A stretch of DNA of 64,000 bases from Marinobacter sp. MDS2 (lineage in GTDB: Bacteria > Pseudomonadota > Gammaproteobacteria > Pseudomonadales > Oleiphilaceae), in assembly GCF_030718085.1 (NCBI RefSeq), contig NZ_JAVAJF010000001.1:992001-1056000 (forward strand), written 5' to 3'. This document shows, piece by piece, positions 18,231-28,025 of the stretch (position 1 is its first letter; each line of letters opens with the position of its first letter). The translations under genes were made by a program, and so were the position numbers. The notes beneath the pieces were generated by a model that worked only from the letters and a program-made list of their open reading frames with translations, was not told the origin of the DNA and did no database searches.

Positions 18231-21032
18231 ATGTCGCTACCGCTGGTTGTCCTACTGCCCTTTTTAGGCGCGATTGCTGCTCCCCTGTTTGCGCAGGGAG
18301 GGCGTACAGCGATTGCTATTGCTTCTTCCGTGCCCGCGTTGATTGCGCTGGCGGCCCTGTTTCCGCATTGGGCAACGCTGGCCGACGGAGGTGTTGTTCT
18401 ACACAGCTTCGAATGGTTACCGGCAATCGGAATTTCCTTCTCGTTCCGTCTTGACGGCTTGGCGCTGATGTTCGCACTGCTGATTCTGGTCATCGGGTTG
18501 CTGATTATCATCTACGCCCATTACTACTTGAAGGCCAGCGAAAACGTCAGAAAGTTCTACTCGCTGCTGCTCTGCTTCAAGGGTTCTATGTTGGGCATTG
18601 TGTTGTCCGGCAACCTGTTGCTGATGCTTATTTTCTGGGAAGTGACCAGCCTGACCTCATTCCTGCTGATCAGTTACTGGACGCATAAACAAGATGCCCG
18701 CCGAGGTGCCCGGATGGCACTGGCGGTAACCGGTGGCGGCGGACTGGCATTGCTGGCCGGTATTCTGATCATCGGCAACATTGTTGGCAGTTTCGAGCTG
18801 GATGATGTGCTGGCTGCAGGCGATTTGATTAAAGCTCACGCCATGTACCCGGTCGCACTGACACTGGTCCTATTGGGGGCGTTCACCAAATCTGCGCAGT
18901 TCCCGTTCCATTTCTGGCTGCCCCATGCCATGCAAGCACCGACACCGGTTTCTGCGTATCTGCACTCGGCCACCATGGTGAAAGCCGGCATCTTCCTGAT
19001 GGCGCGTTTGTACCCGGCATTGGCCGGCACGGAGCTTTGGTTCTATCTGGTCAGCTTTACGGGCATGGCCACACTGCTGATCGGCGCCTACACGGCGATG
19101 TTCAAGCACGACCTTAAGGGTCTGCTGGCGCATTCGACGGTCAGCCATCTTGGTTTGATCACGCTGCTGTTCGGCATGGGCACCAAACTGGCGGCGGTTG
19201 CAGCCCTCTTTCACGTTATTAACCACGCCACCTTTAAAGCCTCGCTGTTTATGGCGGCCGGGATTATCGACCACGAAACCGGCACCCGGGACATGCGCAG
19301 AATCAACGGCTTGTGGCGCTATATGCCCCACACAGCCACCCTTGCGATGGTTGCTGCGTCGTCCATGGCTGGTGTTCCGTTGCTGAACGGATTCCTGAGT
19401 AAAGAGATGTTCTTTGCCGAATCTCTGGCACTGAATCTGCCCGGCTTATGGGCATGGCTCCCCCCCATCGTCGCGACTCTGGCGGGAATATTTGCGGTTG
19501 CCTACTCCGCTCGTTTTATTCACGACGTGTTCTTTAACGGCAAGCCGGTGAACCTGCCGATCTACCCTCCTCATGAGCCACCCCGCTATATGAAGTTCCC
19601 GGTAGAAATTCTGGTATTTGCCTGCATTATGGTGGGCATGTTCCCTGCCATATCGGTTGGCCCGCTGCTGTTTTCTGCGGCTCAGGCAACCCTGGGTGGC
19701 GCCGTTCCGGATTACCAGTTAGCGGTGATGCACGGCATCAATTTACCGTTGATGATGAGTGTTGCCGCGTTCGTTGGTGGCCTGTTGATGTACAGCCAGC
19801 GCCAGCGTTTTTTCGACTTCCACGAGCGTTTCAAGGAAATTGATGAGAAAGCGATCTTCGAAGCCGTACTGATGCGTATCGAAGACTTCGCTCACCGCCT
19901 GACAGCGCGTATAGAGAACGGCTCCTTGCAACGCTACGCCATGTTGATGGTGGTCAGCGTGATTGCGGTTTCGATCGTTCCGGTCATGGATTTGGGCATC
20001 TTTGTGGGCAGCAATGGCCTGTCCCCTATCGACTGGCCCACCGCGCTTGGCGCAGGCTTTTTGATCGTGTCGGCGCTGGCGACTGCGTTCGTCCATCGTG
20101 AACGTTTCACCGCATTGGTACTGCTCAGCGTGGTCGGCCTGATGGTGGCATTGGCTTTCGCGCGTTTCTCGGCGCCGGATCTGGCCATGACCCAGCTCTC
20201 CGTAGAGGTGGTCACCATGGTTCTGCTGATGCTGGCGCTGTACTACATGCCGTCGTGGACGCCGCTTGAGACACCGAAAGGACGCCGGATACGGGATATC
20301 GCTCTGGCCTTGCTGGCAGGCACCGGCATGACGCTGATCACTCTGGCCATGCTGACTCAGCCGTTCACCTCTATCTCCGAGTTCTTCCTTGAGAACAGCA
20401 AGCCCGGCGGTGGCGGCACCAACGTGGTGAACGTGATCCTGGTGGACTTCCGGGGCTTCGATACCCTGGGTGAAATCAGCGTGCTGGCCATTGCGGCTAT
20501 GGGCATTTACGCGATGCTCAAGAATACCGCCCTGACACCGCCTCCGGGCGATGGTCAAGGTCACACCTGGACCCGTGACGCCTATCCGCTGATGTTGAAA
20601 CAGGTCGCTCGTCCGATGTTGCCGATGGCGCTCATGGTATCGGCTTACATCTTCCTGAGAGGCCACAACATGCCGGGCGGCGGTTTCATCGCTGGCCTGA
20701 TCACTTCGGTGGCGCTGGTCATCCAGTACGTTGCCAACGGCATGGTCTGGACTCAGGACCGGGTGGGCATCAAATACCACAACGTGATCGGCCTTGGATT
20801 GCTGTTCGCCACCATTGCCGGCGCAGGCAGTCTGGCCTTCAGCTATCCGTTCCTGACCTCCACGTTCGGGTACATCACCTGGCCGGTGGTCGGCAAGTTT
20901 GAAGTGGCCTCGGCGCTGATATTTGATCTGGGCGTTTATCTCGCCGTTATCGGCGCGACTCTGCTGATTCTGGTCAGTATCGGCCGGGTATCACCGCACT
21001 CAGCCATCAAGAGCCCGCGGAGGAAATCGTAA
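18231..21032 (+). CDS. mrpA: Na+/H+ antiporter subunit A, fused MrpA-MrpB
   Basis: 933 aa. The N-terminal ~500 residues are the NuoL/ND5-like proton channel; FWEVTS contains the conserved Glu (Glu137), and the helix SAQFPFHFWLPHAMQAPTPVSAYLHSA carries conserved Lys/His residues in similar proteins. A middle DUF4040-type segment follows (~600-690). The C-terminal ~150 residues (from QVARPMLPMALMVSAYIFLRG) are MrpB fused in frame. It is the largest subunit of the hetero-oligomeric Mrp/Mnh cation/proton antiporter in the inner membrane, supporting Na+ extrusion and alkaline tolerance. The stop overlaps the mrpC start (TAATG). Confidence 0.95.
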   Translation: MSLPLVVLLPFLGAIAAPLFAQGGRTAIAIASSVPALIALAALFPHWATLADGGVVLHSFEWLPAIGISFSFRLDGLALMFALLILVIGLLIIIYAHYYLKASENVRKFYSLLLCFKGSMLGIVLSGNLLLMLIFWEVTSLTSFLLISYWTHKQDARRGARMALAVTGGGGLALLAGILIIGNIVGSFELDDVLAAGDLIKAHAMYPVALTLVLLGAFTKSAQFPFHFWLPHAMQAPTPVSAYLHSATMVKAGIFLMARLYPALAGTELWFYLVSFTGMATLLIGAYTAMFKHDLKGLLAHSTVSHLGLITLLFGMGTKLAAVAALFHVINHATFKASLFMAAGIIDHETGTRDMRRINGLWRYMPHTATLAMVAASSMAGVPLLNGFLSKEMFFAESLALNLPGLWAWLPPIVATLAGIFAVAYSARFIHDVFFNGKPVNLPIYPPHEPPRYMKFPVEILVFACIMVGMFPAISVGPLLFSAAQATLGGAVPDYQLAVMHGINLPLMMSVAAFVGGLLMYSQRQRFFDFHERFKEIDEKAIFEAVLMRIEDFAHRLTARIENGSLQRYAMLMVVSVIAVSIVPVMDLGIFVGSNGLSPIDWPTALGAGFLIVSALATAFVHRERFTALVLLSVVGLMVALAFARFSAPDLAMTQLSVEVVTMVLLMLALYYMPSWTPLETPKGRRIRDIALALLAGTGMTLITLAMLTQPFTSISEFFLENSKPGGGGTNVVNVILVDFRGFDTLGEISVLAIAAMGIYAMLKNTALTPPPGDGQGHTWTRDAYPLMLKQVARPMLPMALMVSAYIFLRGHNMPGGGFIAGLITSVALVIQYVANGMVWTQDRVGIKYHNVIGLGLLFATIAGAGSLAFSYPFLTSTFGYITWPVVGKFEVASALIFDLGVYLAVIGATLLILVSIGRVSPHSAIKSPRRKS

Positions 21033-21400
21033 TGGAACTTTTGTTTGCTTTGGTTATCGGTACGCTCACCGCATCCGGCGTTTACCTGTTATTGCGGGCT
21101 CGTACCTTCCCGGTTGTTATGGGGCTGACGCTGTTGTCCTACGGGGTCAATCTGTTCCTGTTTGCCTCCGGTCGGCTGAGTACCGCACAACAACCGATCT
21201 TGGGCACGGCGGAAAGCTACTCTGACCCGCTCCCCCAAGCACTGGTGTTAACCGCGATCGTTATCGGCTTCGCCATGACCGCCTTTGTCGTGGTGCTGTC
21301 TCTGCGGAATCTGGCCGACAACGATGACGATCATGTAGACGGCTGCCCGCCGGCACATCCTGCCAACAGCAAGCAGGAACAGGAGGAAACCGGCAAATGA
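21032..21400 (+). CDS. mrpC: Mrp antiporter subunit C
   Basis: 122 aa, NuoK-like, with three membrane helices (about 1-20, 28-48, 70-95) and a charged C-terminal tail. The conserved segment LTLLSYGVNLFLF and the loop 'DPLPQALVLTAIVIGFA' are typical of MrpC. It overlaps mrpA by one base and mrpD by four, so translation is coupled through the operon. Confidence 0.93.
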   Translation: MELLFALVIGTLTASGVYLLLRARTFPVVMGLTLLSYGVNLFLFASGRLSTAQQPILGTAESYSDPLPQALVLTAIVIGFAMTAFVVVLSLRNLADNDDDHVDGCPPAHPANSKQEQEETGK

Positions 21401-22914
21401 ATCACTGGCTCATTGCTCCCATCGCCATTCCGTTACTTGGCGGGATATTGCAGACCTTTATGGGCTATGCGCCCATCAGTTTGCGGCGAACGCTGGCCAT
21501 TACCACCAGCGTGCTGGTTTTGGTCGCCTCGATCGTTCTGGTGGGCCTGGCCGACGACGGCAGCTACCGGATATACGCTTTCGGCAACTGGCAGCCCCCC
21601 TTTGGCATCGTGCTGGTGCTCGACCGCCTCGCCGCGCTGATGCTTGTACTGACAGCGGTGCTGGCGGTGTTCGCCCACATATTCTCCATTGGCGGAGCAG
21701 ACGAAGGTAACCGTCAGTTCCACACACTGTTTCTGTTCCAGATCATGGGCCTGAACATTGCGTTCCTGACGGGCGACCTGTTCAACCTGTTTGTGGCGTT
21801 TGAAGTGCTGCTGATTGCCTCTTACGGTCTGCTGATGCATGGCGGCGGTACGATTCGGACGGTGCCGGGGCTGCACTATGTTGCCTTGAACCTTGTCGGC
21901 TCAGCCATCTTCCTGATTGCCGTGGGCATGATCTACAGCGTTACGGGCACCCTCAACATGGCCGATCTGGCCGTAAAAGTGCCGCAGGTGACCGGAGAAA
22001 ATCTGGCGTTGGTGAAAGCCGGCGCAATGATGCTGCTGGTGGTGTTCGGCCTGAAGGCCGCAATCTTGCCGCTATGCTTCTGGCTGCCGAAAGCCTACGC
22101 CAAAGCCACGGCGCCGGTAGCGGCCCTGTTCGCAATCATGACCAAAGTCGGTGTTTACGCCATCATTCGGGTATATGTGCTGATCTTTGGCGAAAATTCC
22201 GGAGAGTTAGCGTTCCTCGGTATGGACTGGCTGTTCCCGCTGGCGCTGATTACGCTGTCGATGGGCGTTATCGGTGCTCTGGGCGCAAACAACCTGAAAA
22301 CGCTCATCGCCTGGCAAGTTATTATCTCGGTCGGCACCTTGCTCGCGCCGGTTGCCCTGGGTTCCGAAGCGGGTGTTTCGGCAGCATTGTTCTATCTGCT
22401 CAGCACCACCTGGACCGTGGCAGGCCTGTTCCTGGTTGCTGAGCTGGTGGCCATTCAACGAGGCAGCGCAGGGGATCGCATTATCACCGCGCCCAAAATG
22501 CCGCACCGGACTCTCATCAGCGTATTGTTCATGGTTGGCGCCGTCGCCGCAGCAGGCTTACCACCGCTGAGCGGCTTCTTCGGCAAAGTGCTGATACTGA
22601 AATCGGTCGAACCCGGCCCTCAAATGGCCTGGCTGTGGTCTGTACTGCTGGGAGGCAGTTTCCTCACCCTTATTGCATACAGTCGCGCCGGGAGCATCCT
22701 GTTCTGGCGCACCATTGATGGTCACATCAAGCCACCTGAGCCGATGAAAGGCGTTGTTTCGGTATCAACCGGCGCACTGATCGGGCTGACGGTACTGGTC
22801 GTGGCTTTTGCTGGCCCGATCAACGAGTACACGGAGGCCACCGCCGCCCAGCTATTCGACACCTCCGCTTATACTCAGATTCTCACAACACCGATGTTCG
22901 GGGAGGATAACTGA
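21397..22914 (+). CDS. mrpD: Mrp antiporter subunit D
   Basis: 505 aa, ND4/NuoM-NuoN-like, with about 14 membrane helices. Conserved elements include LFNLFVAFEVLLIASYGLL (channel Glu in the fifth helix) and LKAAILPLCFWLPKAYAKATAPVAALFA (channel Lys and HP segment equivalents). Together with MrpA it forms the ion-translocating antenna of the complex. It overlaps mrpC (ATGA) and mrpE. Confidence 0.95.
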   Translation: MNHWLIAPIAIPLLGGILQTFMGYAPISLRRTLAITTSVLVLVASIVLVGLADDGSYRIYAFGNWQPPFGIVLVLDRLAALMLVLTAVLAVFAHIFSIGGADEGNRQFHTLFLFQIMGLNIAFLTGDLFNLFVAFEVLLIASYGLLMHGGGTIRTVPGLHYVALNLVGSAIFLIAVGMIYSVTGTLNMADLAVKVPQVTGENLALVKAGAMMLLVVFGLKAAILPLCFWLPKAYAKATAPVAALFAIMTKVGVYAIIRVYVLIFGENSGELAFLGMDWLFPLALITLSMGVIGALGANNLKTLIAWQVIISVGTLLAPVALGSEAGVSAALFYLLSTTWTVAGLFLVAELVAIQRGSAGDRIITAPKMPHRTLISVLFMVGAVAAAGLPPLSGFFGKVLILKSVEPGPQMAWLWSVLLGGSFLTLIAYSRAGSILFWRTIDGHIKPPEPMKGVVSVSTGALIGLTVLVVAFAGPINEYTEATAAQLFDTSAYTQILTTPMFGEDN

Positions 22915-23402
22915 TGCTGGATCGTTTGAATTTCCCGCAACCCTGGCTCAGTCTGGTGCTATTCAGCACCTGGCAATTCCTGAGCGACGGTATTTCCGGA
23001 GCCAGCGTGGTGATGGGCCTGTTGCTGGCGTGGATCATCCCGCAAATCACACACGGCTTCTGGCCGGAGCGACCGGCTTTCGTTAAAGTCTGGCGGATGC
23101 CGATGTTCGTACTGATCGTGATCTGGGATATTCTGGTGGCCAGCTGCAAGGTAGCGGTGCTGATTCTTAACCCCAGGCAGCCCAGACCCGTGTTCGTCAA
23201 CTACCCCCTGCAACTGGATCACCCTCTGGCGATCTCGTTACTGGCAAGCACCATTTCACTGACACCGGGCACCGTAAGCGCCGATGTCAGCGATGACAAC
23301 AAAACGCTTCTGATCCACGCGCTGGATGCCGAAAACGAGCAAGAGGTCATCGATGCCATCCACAAGCGATACGAGAAGCCGCTGATGGAGATGTTCCGAT
23401 GA
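22914..23402 (+). CDS. mrpE: Mrp antiporter subunit E
   Basis: 162 aa. N-terminal helices are followed by a C-terminal soluble domain with the family signature SLTPGTVSADVSDDNKTLLIHALD. MrpE has no complex I counterpart and is thought to help assembly or stability of the antiporter. The start overlaps the mrpD stop (TGATG). Confidence 0.93.
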   Translation: MLDRLNFPQPWLSLVLFSTWQFLSDGISGASVVMGLLLAWIIPQITHGFWPERPAFVKVWRMPMFVLIVIWDILVASCKVAVLILNPRQPRPVFVNYPLQLDHPLAISLLASTISLTPGTVSADVSDDNKTLLIHALDAENEQEVIDAIHKRYEKPLMEMFR

Positions 23403-23668
23403 TGATAACTGCACTCTACATAACCATCGCCATGGTCATGATCGCGGCTTTACTGAACGTGTATCGTCTGATCATTGGTCCAGACGCGCCAGACCGCGTG
23501 CTGGCACTGGACACGCTCTATATCAACGCCATCGCCATGATCATCCTGCTCGGCATTACCTTCAACTCGCGAATGTACCTCGAGTCAGGTTTGCTGATCG
23601 CGGTCATGGGGTTTGTCAGTACCGTTGCCATGGCTAAATACCTGAAACGCGGCAGCGTCATCGAATAA
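23399..23668 (+). CDS. mrpF: Mrp antiporter subunit F
   Basis: 89 aa with three membrane helices. The conserved 'RLIIGPDAPDRVLALDTL' loop carries the acidic residue implicated in sodium movement in MrpF. It overlaps mrpE by four bases; mrpG follows after 21 bases with its own AAGGAGG. Confidence 0.93.
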   Translation: MMITALYITIAMVMIAALLNVYRLIIGPDAPDRVLALDTLYINAIAMIILLGITFNSRMYLESGLLIAVMGFVSTVAMAKYLKRGSVIE

Positions 23669-23689
23669 TCGGGCCGAAGGAGGCATTCC

Positions 23690-24016
23690 ATGAGTCCACT
23701 GACAGAATACATTATCTCTGCCTTGCTGCTTCTGGGCGGCGCGTTTACCTTGGTTGGTGCCATCGGTTTGGCCCGACTGCCCGATTTTTTCACCCGCTTG
23801 CATGGCCCGACCAAAGCGACCACAGTAGGTGTGGGCGCAATCATGCTCAGCTCCGTGATCTATTTCAGCAGCCACGGCTTTGGCATTTCCGAAGTACTGA
23901 TCACCGTTTTCCTGTTTATAACAGCCCCGGTGAGCGCCAACATGCTGGCGAAAGCCGCCATGCACATAGGCGTCAAATCCATGAAAGGCACCCAAGGTAA
24001 TCCCTGGGAGCAATAA
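23690..24016 (+). CDS. mrpG: Mrp antiporter subunit G
   Basis: 108 aa, three membrane helices with the PhaG/MnhG signature GAIGLARLPDFFTRLHGPTKATTVGVG. Last subunit of the complete operon A(B)CDEFG. AAGGAGG precedes the start. The acyl-CoA ligase gene follows 30 bases after its stop without an obvious terminator, so read-through is possible. Confidence 0.93.
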   Translation: MSPLTEYIISALLLLGGAFTLVGAIGLARLPDFFTRLHGPTKATTVGVGAIMLSSVIYFSSHGFGISEVLITVFLFITAPVSANMLAKAAMHIGVKSMKGTQGNPWEQ

Positions 24017-24046
24017 CAACAAACAAAAGACACGAGGTGTTCCAAG

Positions 24047-25693
24047 ATGGCCAAAACAAAAATTCTTCAGCCAGCAGAAAATGCCTACCAGTACCCGCTA
24101 CTGATCAAACGCCTCCTGATGTCCGGGCCCCGATACAACCCGGATCAGGAAATCGTCTACGCCAATCGCAGCAAGTACACCTACAGCGATCTGGTTGAAC
24201 GTGTGCACCGCCTGGCAAACGCGCTGACGGATGCCGGCGTAAAAGCCGGAGATACCGTTGCGGTGATGGATTGGGACACGCCCCGTTACCTAGAATGCTT
24301 CTTCGCCATTCCGATGATCGGCGCCATCCTGCACACCGTGAACGTGCGGCTGTCCCCGGAACAGATCGTCTATACCATGAACCACGCTGAAGACGACGTG
24401 GTGTTGGTGCACGATGATTTCATGCCGATTATTGAAGGCGTGAAAGACGACATCCAGACGGTCAAAACCTGGATCCAGCTTACCGACAACGATTCCGCTG
24501 CCGACACCTCAATCAACACGCTCGGCGAATACGAAGCATTGCTGGGCAAAGCGGACACGCAATTCGACTTCCCGGACTTCGACGAAAACAGCGTTGCCAC
24601 GACGTTCTACACCACCGGCACAACCGGCAACCCCAAAGGGGTTTACTTCAGCCACAGGCAGCTGGTTCTGCACACGCTCGCCATGACTGGCACCCTGTCG
24701 GCTTACGACGAGATGCCGTTCCTGCGATCGTCCTCGGTTTACATGCCGGTAACGCCCATGTTCCACGTGCATGCGTGGGGCGTGCCTTATGCGGCCACAT
24801 TACTGGGCATCAAACAGGTGTATCCGGGCCGGTACGAGCCCGAACTGCTGGTGGATCTGATCAAAACCCATAAGGTCACTACGTCGCATTGCGTACCTAC
24901 GGTGATGCAGATGATGATGGCTACCGAATCCATCAAAACCGCAGACCTCAGCAACTGGCACGTACTGATCGGCGGCAGCGCCCTGACCAAGGGGTTGTGT
25001 GATGCCGCGGCCAAACTCGGCATCAAGATGTACACCGGCTACGGTATGTCGGAAACCTGCCCGTTGTTGAGTGCCACCTACCTCAAGCCGGAAGATCTGG
25101 AATTGCCATTGGAAGAGCAAACCCACATCCGCGTAAAAACCGGCATTGCAGTACCCATGGTGGAGCTGGAAATTGTGGACCCGAGTGGCAAGCCGGTTGC
25201 CCACGACGGAGAAGCCAAAGGTGAAGTGGTGGCCCGAGCACCCTGGCTAACCCAAAACTATTTCAAAGAGCCCCAGAAAGGCGAAGACCTCTGGCAAGGC
25301 GGCTGGCTACACACCGGCGATGTGGCCTCGATGGAGCCAAATAACACGCTCACCATCAAAGACCGGATCAAGGATGTGATCAAAACAGGCGGCGAGTGGT
25401 TGTCTTCTCTGGATCTGGAAAACCTGATCAGCCAGCACCCGGCCGTTGCCGGTGCCGCCGTGGTGGGCGTACCCGACGAGAAATGGGGCGAGCGGCCTTA
25501 CGCTCTGGTAACGCTAAAACCCGGCGAAAACGTTGGTTTGGAAGACATTCAACAGCACCTGCAGAAATTTGTAGAGAGCGGCGAAATCAACAAGTGGGCA
25601 ATTCCCAGCCAAATTGATATCGTAGAAGACATACCGAAAACCAGCGTTGGTAAAATCAACAAGAAACTGATTCGGGACCAGTTGGCTGAGTGA
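24047..25693 (+). CDS. alkK: AlkK-like fatty acyl-CoA ligase
   Basis: 548 aa, AMP-forming. The P-loop-like motif TTGTTGNPKGV (~195-205), YGMSETCP (A5 motif), WLHTGDVA (A7) and KDRIKDVIKTGGEW (A8) are all intact, with the A10 lysine in SVGKINKK. It activates fatty acids, most likely of medium chain length as in AlkK, to acyl-CoA for beta-oxidation. The neighbouring Mrp genes are unrelated in function; its own terminator follows. Confidence 0.9.
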   Translation: MAKTKILQPAENAYQYPLLIKRLLMSGPRYNPDQEIVYANRSKYTYSDLVERVHRLANALTDAGVKAGDTVAVMDWDTPRYLECFFAIPMIGAILHTVNVRLSPEQIVYTMNHAEDDVVLVHDDFMPIIEGVKDDIQTVKTWIQLTDNDSAADTSINTLGEYEALLGKADTQFDFPDFDENSVATTFYTTGTTGNPKGVYFSHRQLVLHTLAMTGTLSAYDEMPFLRSSSVYMPVTPMFHVHAWGVPYAATLLGIKQVYPGRYEPELLVDLIKTHKVTTSHCVPTVMQMMMATESIKTADLSNWHVLIGGSALTKGLCDAAAKLGIKMYTGYGMSETCPLLSATYLKPEDLELPLEEQTHIRVKTGIAVPMVELEIVDPSGKPVAHDGEAKGEVVARAPWLTQNYFKEPQKGEDLWQGGWLHTGDVASMEPNNTLTIKDRIKDVIKTGGEWLSSLDLENLISQHPAVAGAAVVGVPDEKWGERPYALVTLKPGENVGLEDIQQHLQKFVESGEINKWAIPSQIDIVEDIPKTSVGKINKKLIRDQLAE

Positions 25694-25708
25694 TCTCTCT
25701 GCCAACTC

Positions 25709-25744
25709 AAAAGCCGGTGCACGTTCTCGCGCACCGGCTTTTTT
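25709..25744. terminator. Bidirectional intrinsic terminator
   Basis: AAAAGCCGGTGC / GCACCGGCTTTT stem with 10-nt loop and T-runs. It lies between the convergent alkK-like and dadA genes. Confidence 0.9.
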
Positions 25745-25753
25745 ATGGGCGAC

Positions 25754-27007
25754 TCACAGCCCGGTAAAGGCGAAATCCACCTCGGGCGTTCGCCCGCTGA
25801 CGATGTCTGCCAACGCAGCCGCCGAGCCGCAGGAATGAGTCCAACCCAAAGTGCCATGCCCGGTATTCAGGTACAGATTGCTGAACGGACTTTTGCCGAT
25901 GTAAGGCACATTGGACGGCGTTGTTGGCCGGAGCCCGCTCCAGAACGCGGCCTGTTCCCAATGCGCGGCTTCTGGCATCAGCTCAGCCGCCCTGCGCACG
26001 ATGGCCCGGCAACGGGTGGCGTTCAGAGTCCGGCTATAACCACCCAGCTCTGCGGTTCCGGCAACCCGAATACGATCCCCCAAGCGGGAGTAAACCAGCT
26101 TGAACTCGTCATCGGTCAAACTTACGTTAAAAGCAGCTTCTTCGTTTTTGACCGGTACCGTAATGGAATACCCCTTGGCCGGGTAGATATTCAGAAACAG
26201 ACCTAACGGCCGGGCGAGCACCGCACTGAAACTCCCCAGGCTCAGTACATAGCTATCGGCACGGAGCGTGTGATGTTTGCCCTCACTCAAGGCCTGCACC
26301 CCGAGAATCCGGTCACCCACTTTCTCGAAACCCAACACCTCGGTGCCATAAAGAAACTCGACGCCGGCTTCGCGGCAGCGTTCAGCCAGTGCCTGGGTAA
26401 ACTTCCGGGCATCACCACTTTCGTCTTCTGAGGTATACGTGGCGCCGGCAATACGATGGCGAACGGGTTTCAACGCCGGTTCAAGCTCCACCGCCCGATC
26501 CGCCTCAACCACCTGCCGATCACAGCCCAGTTCGCGCATAATCCGCGCCGGCTCTAACGCCGCTTCGAATTCTTTGGGGTTGGTATAGAAATGAAGAATG
26601 CCCTTGTCGAGCTGGTCGTAATCGAGATCAATATTTTTCCGCAAAACCTGAAGCTGGCCCCGGCTATAGGTGCCAAGGTTCACCATCTGTCGGATGTTAT
26701 GAGCCGCTTTGGCCGAGGTACACTGCCCGAGAAACGAAAGCGCCCAGCGCCACTGGTAGGGATCCAGCCCCGGGCGAAACAGCAAGGGAGCCTCGGGTTG
26801 CGCAAGCCACTTAAGGACTTTCAGCGGCGCGGCCGGGTTGGCCCAAGGTTCCGCGTGGGAGACAGAGATCTGGCCACCGTTGGCGTAACTGGTTTCCAGC
26901 CCGGATTGAGGTTGACGATCGACCACCGTAACCTGGTGCCCCTGCGCCTGAAGAAACCAGGCCGTAGTAACTCCCACGACCCCAGCGCCCAGTACCAGAA
27001 GGTGCAT
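25754..27007 (-). CDS. dadA: D-amino acid dehydrogenase (DadA family)
   Basis: 417 aa. N-terminal FAD-binding GAGVVGVTTAWFL, then ETSYANGGQISVSHAEPWANP, which is diagnostic of the DadA small subunit. The C-terminus has WSGLRPTTPSNVPYIG and NTGHGTLGWTHSCGSA. It oxidises D-amino acids (notably D-alanine) to 2-oxo acids, delivering electrons to the respiratory chain at the inner membrane. No alanine racemase gene (dadX) lies beside it. Confidence 0.92.
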   Translation of the reverse strand: MHLLVLGAGVVGVTTAWFLQAQGHQVTVVDRQPQSGLETSYANGGQISVSHAEPWANPAAPLKVLKWLAQPEAPLLFRPGLDPYQWRWALSFLGQCTSAKAAHNIRQMVNLGTYSRGQLQVLRKNIDLDYDQLDKGILHFYTNPKEFEAALEPARIMRELGCDRQVVEADRAVELEPALKPVRHRIAGATYTSEDESGDARKFTQALAERCREAGVEFLYGTEVLGFEKVGDRILGVQALSEGKHHTLRADSYVLSLGSFSAVLARPLGLFLNIYPAKGYSITVPVKNEEAAFNVSLTDDEFKLVYSRLGDRIRVAGTAELGGYSRTLNATRCRAIVRRAAELMPEAAHWEQAAFWSGLRPTTPSNVPYIGKSPFSNLYLNTGHGTLGWTHSCGSAAALADIVSGRTPEVDFAFTGL

Positions 27008-27043
27008 ACCTCTTGTTCCTTACAAATCGGATTGAATAGAACT

Positions 27044-27403
27044 TCAGCCGCCGGACCGTTTCACGGTCCATCCTTTTTGCTGAAGCAAAGGCACCAGCAG
27101 ATCTCGATGATCGCCCTGGATCTCCACCACACCGTCTTTTACTGTACCACCTGTGCCGCATTTTGCTTTTAGCACTTTGGCGTAGTCTTTCAGCGCTTTG
27201 CTGTCGAGGGGAATGCCGGTAATCAAGGTCACGCCTTTGCCTTTCCGGCCTTTGGTTTCGCGGCTGACACGTACGACACCATCGCCTTCCGGCTGTACTG
27301 GCTCGCCGCACGCACATTCGGAAACCGGGTTACGGCAACCCGGACACATGCGACCTTGCTCGGTGGAAAAGACCAGGCCACCTTCCCGCTTCTTCATACC
27401 CAT
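27044..27403 (-). CDS. yciH: SUI1-family translation factor YciH
   Basis: 119 aa from ATG 27403, which has AGGA 8 bases upstream; two in-frame TTG codons just before it are less likely. The N-terminal Cys-rich segment (CPGCRNP..CACGE) could bind zinc. The C-terminal SUI1/eIF1-like domain carries VSRETKGRKGKGVTLITGIPLD and KCGTGGTVKDGVVEIQGDHR. It is thought to influence start-codon selection on the 30S subunit. It lies between dadA and a lipoprotein gene, all on the minus strand. Confidence 0.93.
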   Translation of the reverse strand: MGMKKREGGLVFSTEQGRMCPGCRNPVSECACGEPVQPEGDGVVRVSRETKGRKGKGVTLITGIPLDSKALKDYAKVLKAKCGTGGTVKDGVVEIQGDHRDLLVPLLQQKGWTVKRSGG

Positions 27404-27424
27404 CAACAAAATCCTGTCGGTTTA

Positions 27425-27952
27425 TCAGTTTAAGCCGGGAGGGTATTTCGAAAACATTTCCGCGACAACCTCATCAATCAGTTTACGCCGGGTTTCCGGA
27501 GACTGGTTTTCATTCAGGTAACGGCGACTGGCAGCACGCCAAACAACTTCAGCGCTGTCCTGATCAACCAGCTCTACCACCAACTTGCCTTCGGTGACTT
27601 CGCGAACCGGTGGCGGTGCCGACAGGGCCCAGCCAAAGTTACCACGACCAAAACCGAAGCCCAGACCCAATCCGCTCTGTTCCAGCCGCTCCTCAGACAC
27701 AATCTGCCAGCTAACCAGCAGGTCGGCGTTATCCTTCGCAACTTTTTTCATGGCCTTGCGGTTGAGCTCCCGCTCAACGGCACTGCGCACCCGAGCATCG
27801 TCAAGGGAGGCGAATCCGGTGCCTTGATCCATCGGAGCATAGGCCCAACTGCTGTAATTCCCGAACACGGTCGAAGTGTTGTAATCCGTCACCACGTTGC
27901 TGGCACAACCGGCCAGAATCATGGTCAGGGCTGCAATCATTAAAACGCGCAT
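27425..27952 (-). CDS. DUF4136-type lipoprotein
   Basis: 175 aa from ATG 27952, chosen for AGGAGA seven bases upstream and because a lipoprotein signal (lipobox ILAGC, Cys16) starts here; the frame is open further upstream but lacks sense. The mature part shows YNTSTVFGNYSSWAYAP and later 'GKLVVELVDQDSAEVVWRA', features of DUF4136 proteins. A Gly/Phe-rich central segment (GLGLGFGFGRGNFGW) is characteristic. Function unknown; likely anchored in the outer membrane. Confidence 0.85.
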   Translation of the reverse strand: MRVLMIAALTMILAGCASNVVTDYNTSTVFGNYSSWAYAPMDQGTGFASLDDARVRSAVERELNRKAMKKVAKDNADLLVSWQIVSEERLEQSGLGLGFGFGRGNFGWALSAPPPVREVTEGKLVVELVDQDSAEVVWRAASRRYLNENQSPETRRKLIDEVVAEMFSKYPPGLN

Positions 27953-28025
27953 CGATGTTCTCCTGTTTTGGAGCTTGTTTGTCACATTATACCCGGTGTA
28001 CCTGCAGTGCCACCCGACAGACTGG

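Noticed and set aside
19743..20780. 345-codon open frame opposite mrpA, rich in His/Gln/Arg
   Set aside because: Complement of hydrophobic codons in mrpA; composition unlike a real protein.
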